The notes: a model not told the origin generated them from the sequence alone. A DNA stretch of 25,373 bases from an uncultured Chloroflexota bacterium (GCA_903915565.1 CAIWTG010000263.1:1-25373); one strand, 5' to 3'. Numbered from the stretch's first letter, positions 1 through 7,012 are shown. Numbers and translations are program-made.

Positions 1-1391
1 AAATCACCTGGGTGCCTAAAGAAAAAATCATCCAGGCCGCCAGGCTTTTTGCCGTAGACACTCCAGGCTGCATCCAGATAGGAAGCTCGCTGGAGCGGCA
101 GGCAAACTGCGGCCAGACTTTAAGGGCTATCATCGACCTGATGGGGATTTGCGGCAATATCGAGCGGCCGGGCAGCATGATTAGCTGGGTGCTGCCGGAA
201 ACCGGACTTATTGAAGACGTCTTTAATGAAATCCCCGTGACCGACGAAATGAGGTCGCACATCTACGGCGGGGATAAATTCAAAATGGGCGCGGCACGCA
301 CCTGCAATCCCGATACCATCATCCGCATGCTAAATAACGGCGAAAAACCCCTCCGTATCTGGATAAGCGTGGGTGGGCAGCAGATTGTCCACATGGCTAA
401 TACCAACCAGGTCGTCGAGGGTTTGAAAAAGGTTGATTTCTTGGTGCAGGTAGACCAGTTCTGGGGACCGATGGCAGAGATGTCGGACATCGTCCTGCCG
501 GCAGCGCACTGGCTGGAACTCGACGATATTTACGACATGCACCCGCGCTGGTTTATCGAAGCGCACAATAAGTGCGTCGAACCCCCGGGCGAAGCCAAAT
601 CCGACGCCTGGATATTTAACGAAATCGGGCGGCGAGTGGCGCCGAAATACTGGTTCAAAGATGTAGAAACGCTGCTGGACTACGAGCTAAGAAAAGCGCC
701 GATTACCTGGAAAAAATTCAGCGAGAATATCATCTCCGGCTGTTTTGGTCCCGACCAGCAGTATTATAAATACAAGACCGACTACTGGAAAAAGGGAGGC
801 GGCTTCCCCACACCCACCGGCAAGATGGAGCTTTACTCCACCGTGCTCGAAAATCTGGGCTACGACCCGCTGCCCTACTTTGAAGAGCCGGGCGAGAGCC
901 CCATCTCCACGCCGGAGCTGGCCAAAGAATACCCGCTGGTACTGACCACCGGCTTCCGGTCGCCATTCTACTTCCTGGCGCAGTACCGTAATATCCCCTG
1001 GCTGCGCTCTTTCATGGAATATCCCACCATGCAGATAAATCCGGAAACGGCGAAGAAGCTGGGGATTGAAGACGGCGACTTTGTCTGGATAGAATCGCCG
1101 CGGGGGAAAATTATTCAGAAAGCCAGACTGTTCCCGGGCATCGACCCGAGAGTGGTGGCGGCTACCGCCAACTGGTTTTATCCGGAGGCGCCGGCAGAGG
1201 GCTTCCGCGGGGTGTACATATCCAATCCCAACGTATTAACCAATAACAATCATCAGGACCCCATGTACGGCTCGCCGGACTTGACCTGCCTGCTCTGTAA
1301 GGTTTATAAATGTAAACCAGAGGAACTAAAAGACCCGAAGTACGCCGACATCTTCCTCAAAGAGCATGGGGGTAAGCCGTGGGCATGGTAA
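1..1391 (+). CDS. Molybdopterin oxidoreductase (DMSO reductase family), 5'-truncated by window edge
   Basis: This is the C-terminal part of a molybdenum/tungsten bis-MGD catalytic subunit. The frame is open to the left edge (codons from base 3 read I-T-W before the GTG at 12), so GTG 12 is internal and the true start lies outside the window. The ITWVPKEKIIQAARLFA stretch, the CNPDTIIRMLNNG region, VDQFWGPMAEMSDIVLPAA and the late MGD-binding module (YPLVLTTGFRSPFYFLAQYR through the region near PRVVAATANWFYPE) are typical of the family. The usual N-terminal Fe-S cysteines cannot be seen. The substrate cannot be assigned; sequences of this type act on S-, N-, As- or C-compounds. The stop lies inside the next gene, a cytochrome b, so the two probably form a membrane-linked enzyme. 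An electron-transfer Fe-S subunit is expected but is not present downstream and may lie upstream. Confidence 0.9.
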   Translation, partial: ITWVPKEKIIQAARLFAVDTPGCIQIGSSLERQANCGQTLRAIIDLMGICGNIERPGSMISWVLPETGLIEDVFNEIPVTDEMRSHIYGGDKFKMGAARTCNPDTIIRMLNNGEKPLRIWISVGGQQIVHMANTNQVVEGLKKVDFLVQVDQFWGPMAEMSDIVLPAAHWLELDDIYDMHPRWFIEAHNKCVEPPGEAKSDAWIFNEIGRRVAPKYWFKDVETLLDYELRKAPITWKKFSENIISGCFGPDQQYYKYKTDYWKKGGGFPTPTGKMELYSTVLENLGYDPLPYFEEPGESPISTPELAKEYPLVLTTGFRSPFYFLAQYRNIPWLRSFMEYPTMQINPETAKKLGIEDGDFVWIESPRGKIIQKARLFPGIDPRVVAATANWFYPEAPAEGFRGVYISNPNVLTNNNHQDPMYGSPDLTCLLCKVYKCKPEELKDPKYADIFLKEHGGKPWAW

Positions 1392-2500
1392 ACAAAAACG
1401 ATGTAATTTACGACAGCACCAAAATGGAATACGTCGGGGGGCCGAAAAAGCCGTCCCTGCCGCGTTTTTATTTTCCAATCATTATCGTTATCGTTCTGGC
1501 CGAAGCCGTGGTACTGGGTCTGATTATATTCGACATGCTCCCCATCCACGCCTTCCAGATTTACCCCTGGGCGCAGTACGGCCCCTATGTCAGTTCCAGC
1601 GACATTTCTAATATAGCCGTCACCGTCACCAAGTGGTTTTTCTTCCTGCTGACAGCCGGCGTGCTGGTGCCGACGACGATTATCATTATCATGGAAATAG
1701 TACGTAAATTAATCGTCTCGTTCCGCGGTGAACAACAGGGCTGGGATGATGAATTCCCGATTCTCGAAAAGCTGGATAAAACGCCGAAACTGCCGAAGGA
1801 CGAAAAAAAACGGGTGCAGGGCGACTATATTATCCGCTTCGATATCCATCAGCGCATCCAGCATTACATTTTGTTGAGCTCATTTATTGTGCTGGCGGTA
1901 ACCGGTCTGTTAAGAGGATTCCCGGACTGGCCTACCTTTGCCTGGTTTACCAGCATCTTCGGCGGCCAGGACGTATTAAGATTGGTCCACGACGTTGCCG
2001 CCTTTGTGATGATTGCCGACGGCGTTTATCACCTGGGATACATCGCTTACGGCTACTTTGTTATGCACCGGTCGCCAGCAGCTATTTTCCCTAAATGGAA
2101 AGACCTGAAGGATATCCTCCATTCCGTTCTCTGGATATTCGGCATGTATAAAAAAGAGCCGGAGTACGACCACTTCCAGTACGGGCAAAAGATTGATTAC
2201 TGGGCGATATTCTGGGGCATGCCGGTGATGGTCATCACAGGGATTATGATGATGTTCCCGTCGCTTTTCGCACCGTTAATCGGGGGGAACTGGATGGCGG
2301 TGATGGCGACAGCCCACCGCGACGAAGCGATTCTCGCCACGGGTTTCATCCTCATCGTGCATATGTATTACGGCCATTTGCAGACTACGGCTTTCCCGGT
2401 GAATACGGTAATGTTTACCGGAAAAATGTTAAAATCTAAATACAAGCAGTGGTTCGGGCGGGAATACTCCCAGCTGACCGGCGAAAAAGAAGACAAATAA
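1379..2500 (+). CDS. Di-heme cytochrome b subunit (b561 / formate dehydrogenase gamma-like)
   Basis: A 373-residue integral membrane protein that probably anchors the upstream molybdoenzyme and exchanges electrons with the quinone pool. Two hydrophobic segments (about residues 31-54 and 85-108) precede a core of four: about 161-178, 204-228, 274-297 and 316-334. Histidines in or next to core helices (H157, H162, H204, H218, H313, H328, H333) fit two b-type hemes. The loop at about 112-150 is charged and probably cytoplasmic. The start is GTG 1379 (MGMVNKND) or ATG 1385; the gene overlaps the molybdoenzyme by 13 or 7 nt, which argues for translational coupling. The two extra N-terminal helices make it longer than a minimal FDH gamma subunit. 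The exact subfamily is uncertain. Confidence 0.85.
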   Translation: MGMVNKNDVIYDSTKMEYVGGPKKPSLPRFYFPIIIVIVLAEAVVLGLIIFDMLPIHAFQIYPWAQYGPYVSSSDISNIAVTVTKWFFFLLTAGVLVPTTIIIIMEIVRKLIVSFRGEQQGWDDEFPILEKLDKTPKLPKDEKKRVQGDYIIRFDIHQRIQHYILLSSFIVLAVTGLLRGFPDWPTFAWFTSIFGGQDVLRLVHDVAAFVMIADGVYHLGYIAYGYFVMHRSPAAIFPKWKDLKDILHSVLWIFGMYKKEPEYDHFQYGQKIDYWAIFWGMPVMVITGIMMMFPSLFAPLIGGNWMAVMATAHRDEAILATGFILIVHMYYGHLQTTAFPVNTVMFTGKMLKSKYKQWFGREYSQLTGEKEDK

Positions 2501-2533
2501 CCCCAATTTCTAAACAAGGAGTTAAATTAGAAA

Positions 2534-3475
2534 ATGACGAGCGTAATGCAGCGTTGGATGGGGCAGGGGAATGCAGTAAAGCCGAGTTATAACATCAGCG
2601 ACCGTCTGGCAGGAGTACTGGATATTACACGCCCGATACTCTCCACGATGGGCGCACTGGGCGTAGCAGCCGGGGCCGGTTTAGCCTTTCACGGCATCCC
2701 CGCCTGGGACAAATGCCTGGTAGGCGTAATTGCTGCCCTACTGGCTTTCGCCGGCATACACTCCTTTAACGATTTTGTTGACCAGCGGCGCGACGTGGTC
2801 TGCTGGCCGGGCCGTCCGATTCCCAGCAAACGCCTCCAGGCGCCGCAAGCCCTAGCTATTGCTTTAGGGTCTTATGCTATTGCCCTGGTAATTGTCTGGT
2901 TTGCCTTTAACCCGACCTGCTTCGCCGTCTCGGCGGTGGCAATCGGGCTGGGGTGCGCATATTCCGGATATTTAAGGGACAGAGTCGGCTACCTCGTCCT
3001 CCCGCCCATTGAAGGAACACTGTGGATTTGCGGCTGGGCGGCTTTTTCACCGGGCACGTTATTTACTTCCTGGGCGCCGTGGATATTGTGGGGCTTTTCG
3101 GCGCTATGGCAGGCGGGGCATATTATGATTTACTCACCGCTGCACCCCATCCAGCACGTTAAGGGTGAAAAACTAACGCAGGTGCCGGCTTTGATAAAAA
3201 GAACATCGCCGCAGGCGGCAACCATCATCGGCTTTGCGTTTTTATGCTTAGCCGTGGCGATAAGCATGTACCTGGGTTTTTACTTCGACCTCGGTTTGCT
3301 TTACCTGATACCGACGGCCATCATGGCGCTGGTAGCGCTGGCTATCAGCTTTAGATTTATGCGGGATTCGGAGAACTTCGGCAAAGGCATTCAGGCTTTT
3401 TCCTTCGCCACCTATTTCATGCTGGTGGCGCGCGTGTCTATGCTGCTTTGCATCTTCATCTTCTTTAGGAGCTAA
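2534..3475 (+). CDS. UbiA-family prenyltransferase-like membrane protein
   Basis: A 313-residue polytopic protein of the UbiA superfamily, whose members attach isoprenoid chains to aromatic or polar acceptors (menaquinone, ubiquinone, heme O, archaeal lipids, chlorophyll). The first Asp-rich motif is intact: N79-D80-x2-D83-x3-D87, followed by the characteristic WPGRPIPSKR. The second motif, normally DxxxD-type, reads YSPLHPIQHVKGEK at residues 200-213 and has no aspartate. About eight hydrophobic helices are visible. AAGGAG at 2516-2521 precedes the ATG by 12 nt. The next gene starts 2 nt after the stop, so the radical SAM gene is co-transcribed. The missing second motif may mean altered pyrophosphate or metal binding, or a non-prenyl role. 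The family call is firm; the substrate is unknown. Confidence 0.85.
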   Translation: MTSVMQRWMGQGNAVKPSYNISDRLAGVLDITRPILSTMGALGVAAGAGLAFHGIPAWDKCLVGVIAALLAFAGIHSFNDFVDQRRDVVCWPGRPIPSKRLQAPQALAIALGSYAIALVIVWFAFNPTCFAVSAVAIGLGCAYSGYLRDRVGYLVLPPIEGTLWICGWAAFSPGTLFTSWAPWILWGFSALWQAGHIMIYSPLHPIQHVKGEKLTQVPALIKRTSPQAATIIGFAFLCLAVAISMYLGFYFDLGLLYLIPTAIMALVALAISFRFMRDSENFGKGIQAFSFATYFMLVARVSMLLCIFIFFRS

Positions 3476-3477
3476 AT

Positions 3478-4680
3478 TTGGCATCGTCCAAACCGGGAAG
3501 GCGGGTAAAGTCACTCTTTAATCCGCCTTCTTTGATTTTTAAACAGGCTTTTTCACTGGCATACCACGGTTGGCTGACCGGCTGGGCGGGACTGCCCGGC
3601 TGGATGCTCAAGGGCAAGAGAGTCCTCGCCACCGCCGCCGGCGCCAGAGCCATTGGCTGTACCGGCTACCCCTATCACGTCGTCTGGGAAGTGACGACGC
3701 GCTGCAACCTTAACTGCATCCACTGCTACGCCAGTTCGGTGGCGGCAAAACAGGCGGAGTTAACGACTAAAGAAGGTAAAAAACTACTCGACCAGATAGC
3801 CGCCGTAGAAAAATTCCGCATGATGGTGATAACCGGCGGCGAACCCCTCTTAAGAACAGATATCTTTGAGCTGATGGAGCACGCGGGGAAACTGGGCTTT
3901 AAAATCGTCTTCAGCACCAACGGGACACTACTGACACCCGAAATAGCTAAAGACCTGGCGCGGCTGGGGGTGACGAATTTCTCCATCAGCCTGGACGGGC
4001 ATACCAGTAAATGCCATGAAAACATCCGCCATGTTCCCGGCAGTTTCCAGGACGCCATCAACGGCATTAAGGCGGCGAGGGAAAGCGGGGTTTGCACCCA
4101 AATCAACTTCACGGCAATGAAGCAGAATTTGGCGGAATTGCCGGGGCTGATAGATTTAGCGGAGTCTTTGAACACCGACATCATTATGGTCTTCCAGGCA
4201 ATCCAGCCGCCTAAAGACGGAGAGGCTTTGGAGCTGGACGGCGAAGAACAGATGCGGCTGATTAAGACCATCGCGGAAAAGCAGAAAAAGACCCGCGCAC
4301 TGATAATACCGGTGTGTTGTCCCGAATACTGGCCGTACCTGATAGAGCAGAAACGAATCAACTTTGGTAAAGGCATCCAAAGAGCGGCCCTGACCGGCTG
4401 CGGAGCGGGCAACGGCTTTAGCTACATCCGTTTTGATGGCGATGTTTGGCCGTGCAACTTTATTCCGATTGCCGCGGGCAACGTAAGGCGCGAGGCGTTT
4501 ACGGATATCTGGAACAATTCACCTTTACTAAAGCAATATCGCGTCCAACCGCGGGGACTTAAGGGCATTTGCGGCCAGTGCCGCCACCAGGATATCTGCG
4601 GGGGGTGCCGGGGTAGAGTTTTCGCTCATACCGGTGATACGCTGGCGGCCGACCCAGTCTGCTTTTTTAATTACCGATGA
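3478..4680 (+). CDS. Radical SAM protein with C-terminal SPASM-type cysteines
   Basis: A 400-residue radical SAM enzyme. The cluster motif is C76-x3-C80-x2-C83 (TRCNLNCIHCYA), and the SAM-binding GGEP lies at 120-123. The C-terminal region carries SPASM-like cysteines at 308, 326, 365, 368, 374, 377 and 395, enough for one or two auxiliary 4Fe-4S clusters. Relatives include heme d1/alternative heme pathway proteins (NirJ, AhbD) and peptide maturases (PqqE, AnSME). No small precursor peptide is seen nearby, so a small-molecule or lipid substrate is more likely. The start is TTG 3478, chosen because AGGAG at 3467-3471 sits 6 nt upstream and the UbiA stop is only 2 nt away. The first ~65 residues are hydrophobic and aromatic-rich (GWLTGWAGLPGWMLKG) and may touch the membrane. 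Confidence 0.88.
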   Translation: MASSKPGRRVKSLFNPPSLIFKQAFSLAYHGWLTGWAGLPGWMLKGKRVLATAAGARAIGCTGYPYHVVWEVTTRCNLNCIHCYASSVAAKQAELTTKEGKKLLDQIAAVEKFRMMVITGGEPLLRTDIFELMEHAGKLGFKIVFSTNGTLLTPEIAKDLARLGVTNFSISLDGHTSKCHENIRHVPGSFQDAINGIKAARESGVCTQINFTAMKQNLAELPGLIDLAESLNTDIIMVFQAIQPPKDGEALELDGEEQMRLIKTIAEKQKKTRALIIPVCCPEYWPYLIEQKRINFGKGIQRAALTGCGAGNGFSYIRFDGDVWPCNFIPIAAGNVRREAFTDIWNNSPLLKQYRVQPRGLKGICGQCRHQDICGGCRGRVFAHTGDTLAADPVCFFNYR

Positions 4681-4692
4681 GGGATTTATAAT

Positions 4693-5382
4693 ATGAGGAT
4701 GAAATTTATCACCAAACCACGTACCCCGCTGCGCGAAGACCAGTTTATCGATATCACCGTCGCGCGTTTTTATGACGAACATGCCCGGCGTTTTATGATG
4801 CCGGTTTACCATGGACTCGTCGCCCAAACAGCTAAGATGAATCTACCCGAAAAGCGCGTGCTGGACATCGGTACCGGCAGCGGCATCCTGGCCATCGAAC
4901 TAGCCAAGGCTCACCCCGACTGGCAGATTATCGGCATCGATATTTCCGACAATATGTTAAAAATCGCCCGGGAGAACGCGGCGCGGGAGGGACTGGGTGA
5001 TGAAATTGAATTCTGGCAGTATTCGGCCGAAGCTTTACCTTTTGAAGACAATTTCTTCGGCCTGGTAGTCAGTAACGCCTCGCTCCACTTGTGGACGAAC
5101 CCCGTAAAAATATTCAAAGAAATTGCCAGGGTAACCGCGCGGCAAGGCTATACCCTGATATGGGATAACCTCCGGGTGACGGTATTCAATTCGCTGTTAA
5201 ATCTGGCTGGGGGGTTGATGGGGATGAAGGCGGCACAGCGCCAACTCTGGCTGCAGGCTGTTCATTCGTCTTACACCAATACCGAGGTTAAAGCCCTGAT
5301 TGATTCATCGGCGTTGCAGGGTGCCATAGTCAAAATAAATACGCGACTGCTTGAACTCTGCATCCAATGGAAAAAGCCCTAA
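4693..5382 (+). CDS. Class I SAM-dependent methyltransferase (UbiE/Methyltransf_11-like)
   Basis: A 229-residue Rossmann-fold methyltransferase. Motif I is VLDIGTGSG at residues 56-64; the acidic ribose-binding region IIGIDISDNML follows at about 79-89. The post-motif NASLHLWTNPVKIFKEIARV resembles small-molecule enzymes of the UbiE type. It follows the radical SAM gene by 12 nt, with GAGGGA next to the preceding stop as a possible ribosome binding site; ATG 4699 is an alternative start. Placed third after a UbiA-like and a radical SAM gene, it plausibly C- or O-methylates an intermediate of the same lipid or quinone. The acceptor cannot be read from the sequence. Its stop overlaps by 4 nt the stop of a convergent lipoprotein gene. 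Confidence 0.87.
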   Translation: MRMKFITKPRTPLREDQFIDITVARFYDEHARRFMMPVYHGLVAQTAKMNLPEKRVLDIGTGSGILAIELAKAHPDWQIIGIDISDNMLKIARENAAREGLGDEIEFWQYSAEALPFEDNFFGLVVSNASLHLWTNPVKIFKEIARVTARQGYTLIWDNLRVTVFNSLLNLAGGLMGMKAAQRQLWLQAVHSSYTNTEVKALIDSSALQGAIVKINTRLLELCIQWKKP

Positions 5383-5540
5383 TGTACTGCTGTTCCAACA
5401 GCCGTTGAACCGGTAGTGGTTTGTTGGTAATCGCCGGAGTTGTTGGGATTAACGCTGCTGTTGCTGCAATCACAGCCGGTAAAAAGAGCGATAATCAGTG
5501 TCGCTGCCAATAATCCGAAAGCCAATAAAAACTTTTTCAA
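5379..5540 (-). CDS. Short lipoprotein with TTG start
   Basis: A 53-residue predicted lipoprotein. The start is taken as TTG (5540-5538 on the minus strand) because GGGAGG (complement of 5546-5551) lies 5 nt upstream and the resulting N-terminus, MKKFLLAFGLLAATLIIALF followed by TGC, is a textbook signal peptide with lipobox cysteine at residue 23. An in-frame ATG at 5579 would add 13 residues ahead of the signal peptide and has no Shine-Dalgarno sequence. The mature part is only about 30 residues, rich in Ser, Asn, Thr and Gly, with a second cysteine two residues after the first. No function is recognised. The stop is convergent with and overlaps that of the methyltransferase. Confidence 0.6.
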   Translation of the reverse strand: MKKFLLAFGLLAATLIIALFTGCDCSNSSVNPNNSGDYQQTTTGSTAVGTAVH

Positions 5541-5569
5541 TCTTGCCTCCCGAGATGCAATTTTTGACA

Positions 5570-5598
5570 ATATTAACATTATTTACGTTCATTGCTAA
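5570..5598 (-). promoter_or_regulatory. Candidate promoter of the short lipoprotein
   Basis: On the minus strand TTAGCA (complement of 5593-5598) is separated by 17 nt from TAATAT (complement of 5570-5575). Each hexamer matches the sigma-70-type consensus at 4 of 6 positions. Transcription would start about 20-25 nt before the TTG codon and place the GGGAGG ribosome binding site in a short leader. Confidence 0.35.
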
Positions 5599-5614
5599 CT
5601 ATTTTTAGATAGTT
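5597..5614. repeat. Inverted repeat in the divergent intergenic space
   Basis: AACTAT at 5597-5602 and ATAGTT at 5609-5614 form a perfect 6-bp inverted repeat around a 6-nt centre, followed by T residues on the plus strand. It sits midway between two divergent genes and overlaps the candidate -35 of the minus-strand gene, so it could be an operator. The stem is too AT-rich and short to call a terminator. Confidence 0.3.
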
Positions 5615-5656
5615 TTTTAATTTTAGCATTTGTGATAAACTAATTGGGCTAAAGCG

Positions 5657-5830
5657 ATGGAATACAAAGAGGCAGTTGACATTTTAAAAAGGCTGGTGGA
5701 AAAACACCCGCTGGACGCCGAGGAAAAAGAAGCGGTGATGACCGCCATCGGGGTGCTGGTGTGGGGGGCATTAGGGAAAAGTAAAACCAGGGCAATCAAG
5801 GCCAAACGAGCTAAAAGAACACAGTGGTAA
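5657..5830 (+). CDS. Small conserved-looking hypothetical protein, 57 residues
   Basis: An open frame from ATG 5657 to TAA 5828-5830 encodes 57 residues, beginning MEYKEAVDILKRLVEKHPLD. The first half is an amphipathic, acidic helix pattern (AEEKEAVMTAIGVLVWGALG), and the last 17 residues are strongly basic (KSKTRAIKAKRAKR). Codon use looks like the neighbours and third positions favour G/C. The helix plus basic tail would suit binding to nucleic acid or a partner protein, but that is a guess. No clear Shine-Dalgarno sequence is visible. The gene ends 37 nt before the Thr-rich lipoprotein and may share its transcript. I recognise no family with certainty. Confidence 0.6.
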   Translation: MEYKEAVDILKRLVEKHPLDAEEKEAVMTAIGVLVWGALGKSKTRAIKAKRAKRTQW

Positions 5831-5867
5831 AATTACTTTATAAAATATATTCAAGGGAGTAACGACA

Positions 5868-6401
5868 ATGAAAACACGGATTCCAGTCTTAATTCTTAGT
5901 TGTCTCTTAATCCTAAGCATGTTCCTGGTGGCTTGCGGCGTGCAACAAACTTCGACCACGACCACAACCAACACAACGAAATCTACGACAACAACTTTGC
6001 CGACGACAACTACAACGACACCTACAACCACCCAGACACAAACCACCACCACTTCTACCACAACGACGATAACGGGGAATCCTTTCCACGGGTCGGTGTC
6101 CGGCAACTGGTCAGGGAACGCAATTGGCGGCGCCGGTGTAGGGGGGACTTTCTCGGTTACTATTGATGAAGAAGGGAACGTAACCGGAACATTCAGCGGG
6201 GATTACATCGGCACTATAGCGGGAAGCATTGATACCAGCGGGAATCTGAATGCTGTAGGCACCGCCTCGCTTGGTGGGCAGAGTATATCATTCGACTGGA
6301 TGGGAACAGCAACCTTAGCCGCCAATACCATCAATGTACACGGAACATGGTCCGGTTCGGTGGCATCGGGGATATTCACCGGGACGGGGCAGACGGTTTA
6401 A
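5868..6401 (+). CDS. Thr-rich lipoprotein with Gly-rich beta-repeat C-terminus
   Basis: A 177-residue predicted surface lipoprotein. The signal peptide ends at lipobox LVAC with Cys23. Residues 28-69 are an almost pure threonine tract broken by a few S, N, P, Q, K and L residues, a likely extended and possibly glycosylated stalk. The remaining ~105 residues are rich in G, S, T, N and I with alternating strands (GNVTGTFSGDYIGTIAGSID, GNLNAVGTASLGG), a pattern expected of an all-beta fold. AAGGGAG lies about 8 nt upstream of the ATG. The ACN-repeat DNA coding for the stalk (about 5949-6071) is prone to slippage. No enzymatic motif is seen; a cell-envelope or adhesion role is inference. Confidence 0.75.
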   Translation: MKTRIPVLILSCLLILSMFLVACGVQQTSTTTTTNTTKSTTTTLPTTTTTTPTTTQTQTTTTSTTTTITGNPFHGSVSGNWSGNAIGGAGVGGTFSVTIDEEGNVTGTFSGDYIGTIAGSIDTSGNLNAVGTASLGGQSISFDWMGTATLAANTINVHGTWSGSVASGIFTGTGQTV

Positions 6402-6426
6402 CTGATAGGTTTGAGGGAGTAATGAG

Positions 6427-6627
6427 ATGAAGTTCCGCATCGTTGTTGAGTACGACCCTGAAACTAAAAGCTACGCCGCCTATTGCCCGGAGCTGCCGGG
6501 GTGCTGCAGCGCTGGAGTCACGGAAAAAGAGGCGTTAGCCAATGCTAAAGACGCCATTGGCTTCTACTTGGAACCGTCTTCAATAAAACCGGAACCGGAC
6601 AAAAAGATACATGAGGTGGAAATTTAG
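6427..6627 (+). CDS. hicB: HicB-family antitoxin
   Basis: A 66-residue HicB-like protein with the partial RNase-H-like fold of the family: MKFRIVVEYDPETKSYAAYC, then PELPGCCSAGVTEKEALANA and a helix ending FYLE. It should bind and neutralise the HicA mRNA interferase encoded immediately downstream. It is a short form with no C-terminal DNA-binding domain, so autoregulation would need HicA or another factor. GAGGGAG at 6414-6420 precedes the ATG. The stop codon is 4 nt upstream of the chosen hicA start. The order antitoxin-toxin (hicBA) is the reverse of the E. coli hicAB order. Confidence 0.85.
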   Translation: MKFRIVVEYDPETKSYAAYCPELPGCCSAGVTEKEALANAKDAIGFYLEPSSIKPEPDKKIHEVEI

Positions 6628-6631
6628 TTCC

Positions 6632-6856
6632 GTGTCTGCCAGACTGCCGAGGATGAGAGCTAACGAGGTGGATAAGGTGCTACAGTGCCACGGTTTTATC
6701 CTCATTTCCCAACGCGGGAGCCATCAAAAGTGGCGCAACGAAGCCACTGCCAAACAGGTCATCGTCCCCTATCACGAGGAAAGACAGCTGCCGCTGGGCA
6801 CTCTACACCACATCGCCGAGGGGAGCGGCATCCCCCACGAGGAATTACACTGCTAA
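6632..6856 (+). CDS. hicA: HicA-family mRNA interferase toxin (YcfA-like)
   Basis: A 74-residue HicA toxin with a dsRBD-like fold, expected to cleave mRNAs independently of ribosomes. I chose GTG 6632 because the protein then begins VSARLPRMRANEVDKVLQCH, matching the family's opening LPxxxxxEVxKxLxxxGF, and GAGGTGGA at 6613-6620 sits 11 nt upstream inside the end of hicB. An ATG at 6611 would add seven residues of unlikely sequence and overlap hicB. The catalytic histidine is H31 in QRGSH. The C-terminal IAEGSGIPHEEL is typical. The gene looks intact. Confidence 0.85.
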   Translation: MSARLPRMRANEVDKVLQCHGFILISQRGSHQKWRNEATAKQVIVPYHEERQLPLGTLHHIAEGSGIPHEELHC

Positions 6857-6873
6857 CGTGTTTTAAAGCCAAT

Positions 6874-6902
6874 TTGACAATCTTTTTAAAGTAGAATACT
6901 AT
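6874..6902 (+). promoter_or_regulatory. Promoter of the FAD/Fe-S operon
   Basis: A consensus -35 TTGACA at 6874-6879 is separated by 17 nt from TACTAT at 6897-6902 (4 of 6 matches to TATAAT). Initiation near 6909 would give a leader of about 127 nt before the ATG at 7036. Confidence 0.6.
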
Positions 6903-6917
6903 AACTAGGATACCTTT

Positions 6918-7012
6918 TTGCGTAAGTGAAACTGATATTCTACTAATTTCCAAACGCAATGTTAATTTACTGTATTAGTGTGTTACGCAATGCGCTCTTT
7001 TTGTCATCGCAT
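6918..7012 (+). promoter_or_regulatory. Structured 5' leader, candidate RNA regulatory element
   Basis: In the leader, TTGCGTAA (6918-6925) pairs perfectly with TTACGCAA (6983-6990). Inside it, after a 5x3 internal loop, ACTGATA (6931-6937) pairs with TATTAGT (6973-6979) through six Watson-Crick pairs and one G-U. A second small hairpin, ATGCG (6990-6994) with CGCAT (7008-7012), shares base 6990 with the first and encloses a T5 run. A second ACGCAA at 6954-6959 offers an alternative partner for the left arm. It matches no riboswitch class I can name; it could also be a DNA operator. Confidence 0.35.

Noticed and set aside
3726..4412. Minus-strand ORF of 228 residues
   Set aside because: It lies fully inside the well-supported radical SAM gene, with low-complexity Ser/Pro/Leu composition and no family resemblance.
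5771..6106. Minus-strand valine-rich ORF of 111 residues
   Set aside because: It is the antisense of the ACN threonine repeat; the Val runs are the complement of Thr codons and there is no ribosome binding site.
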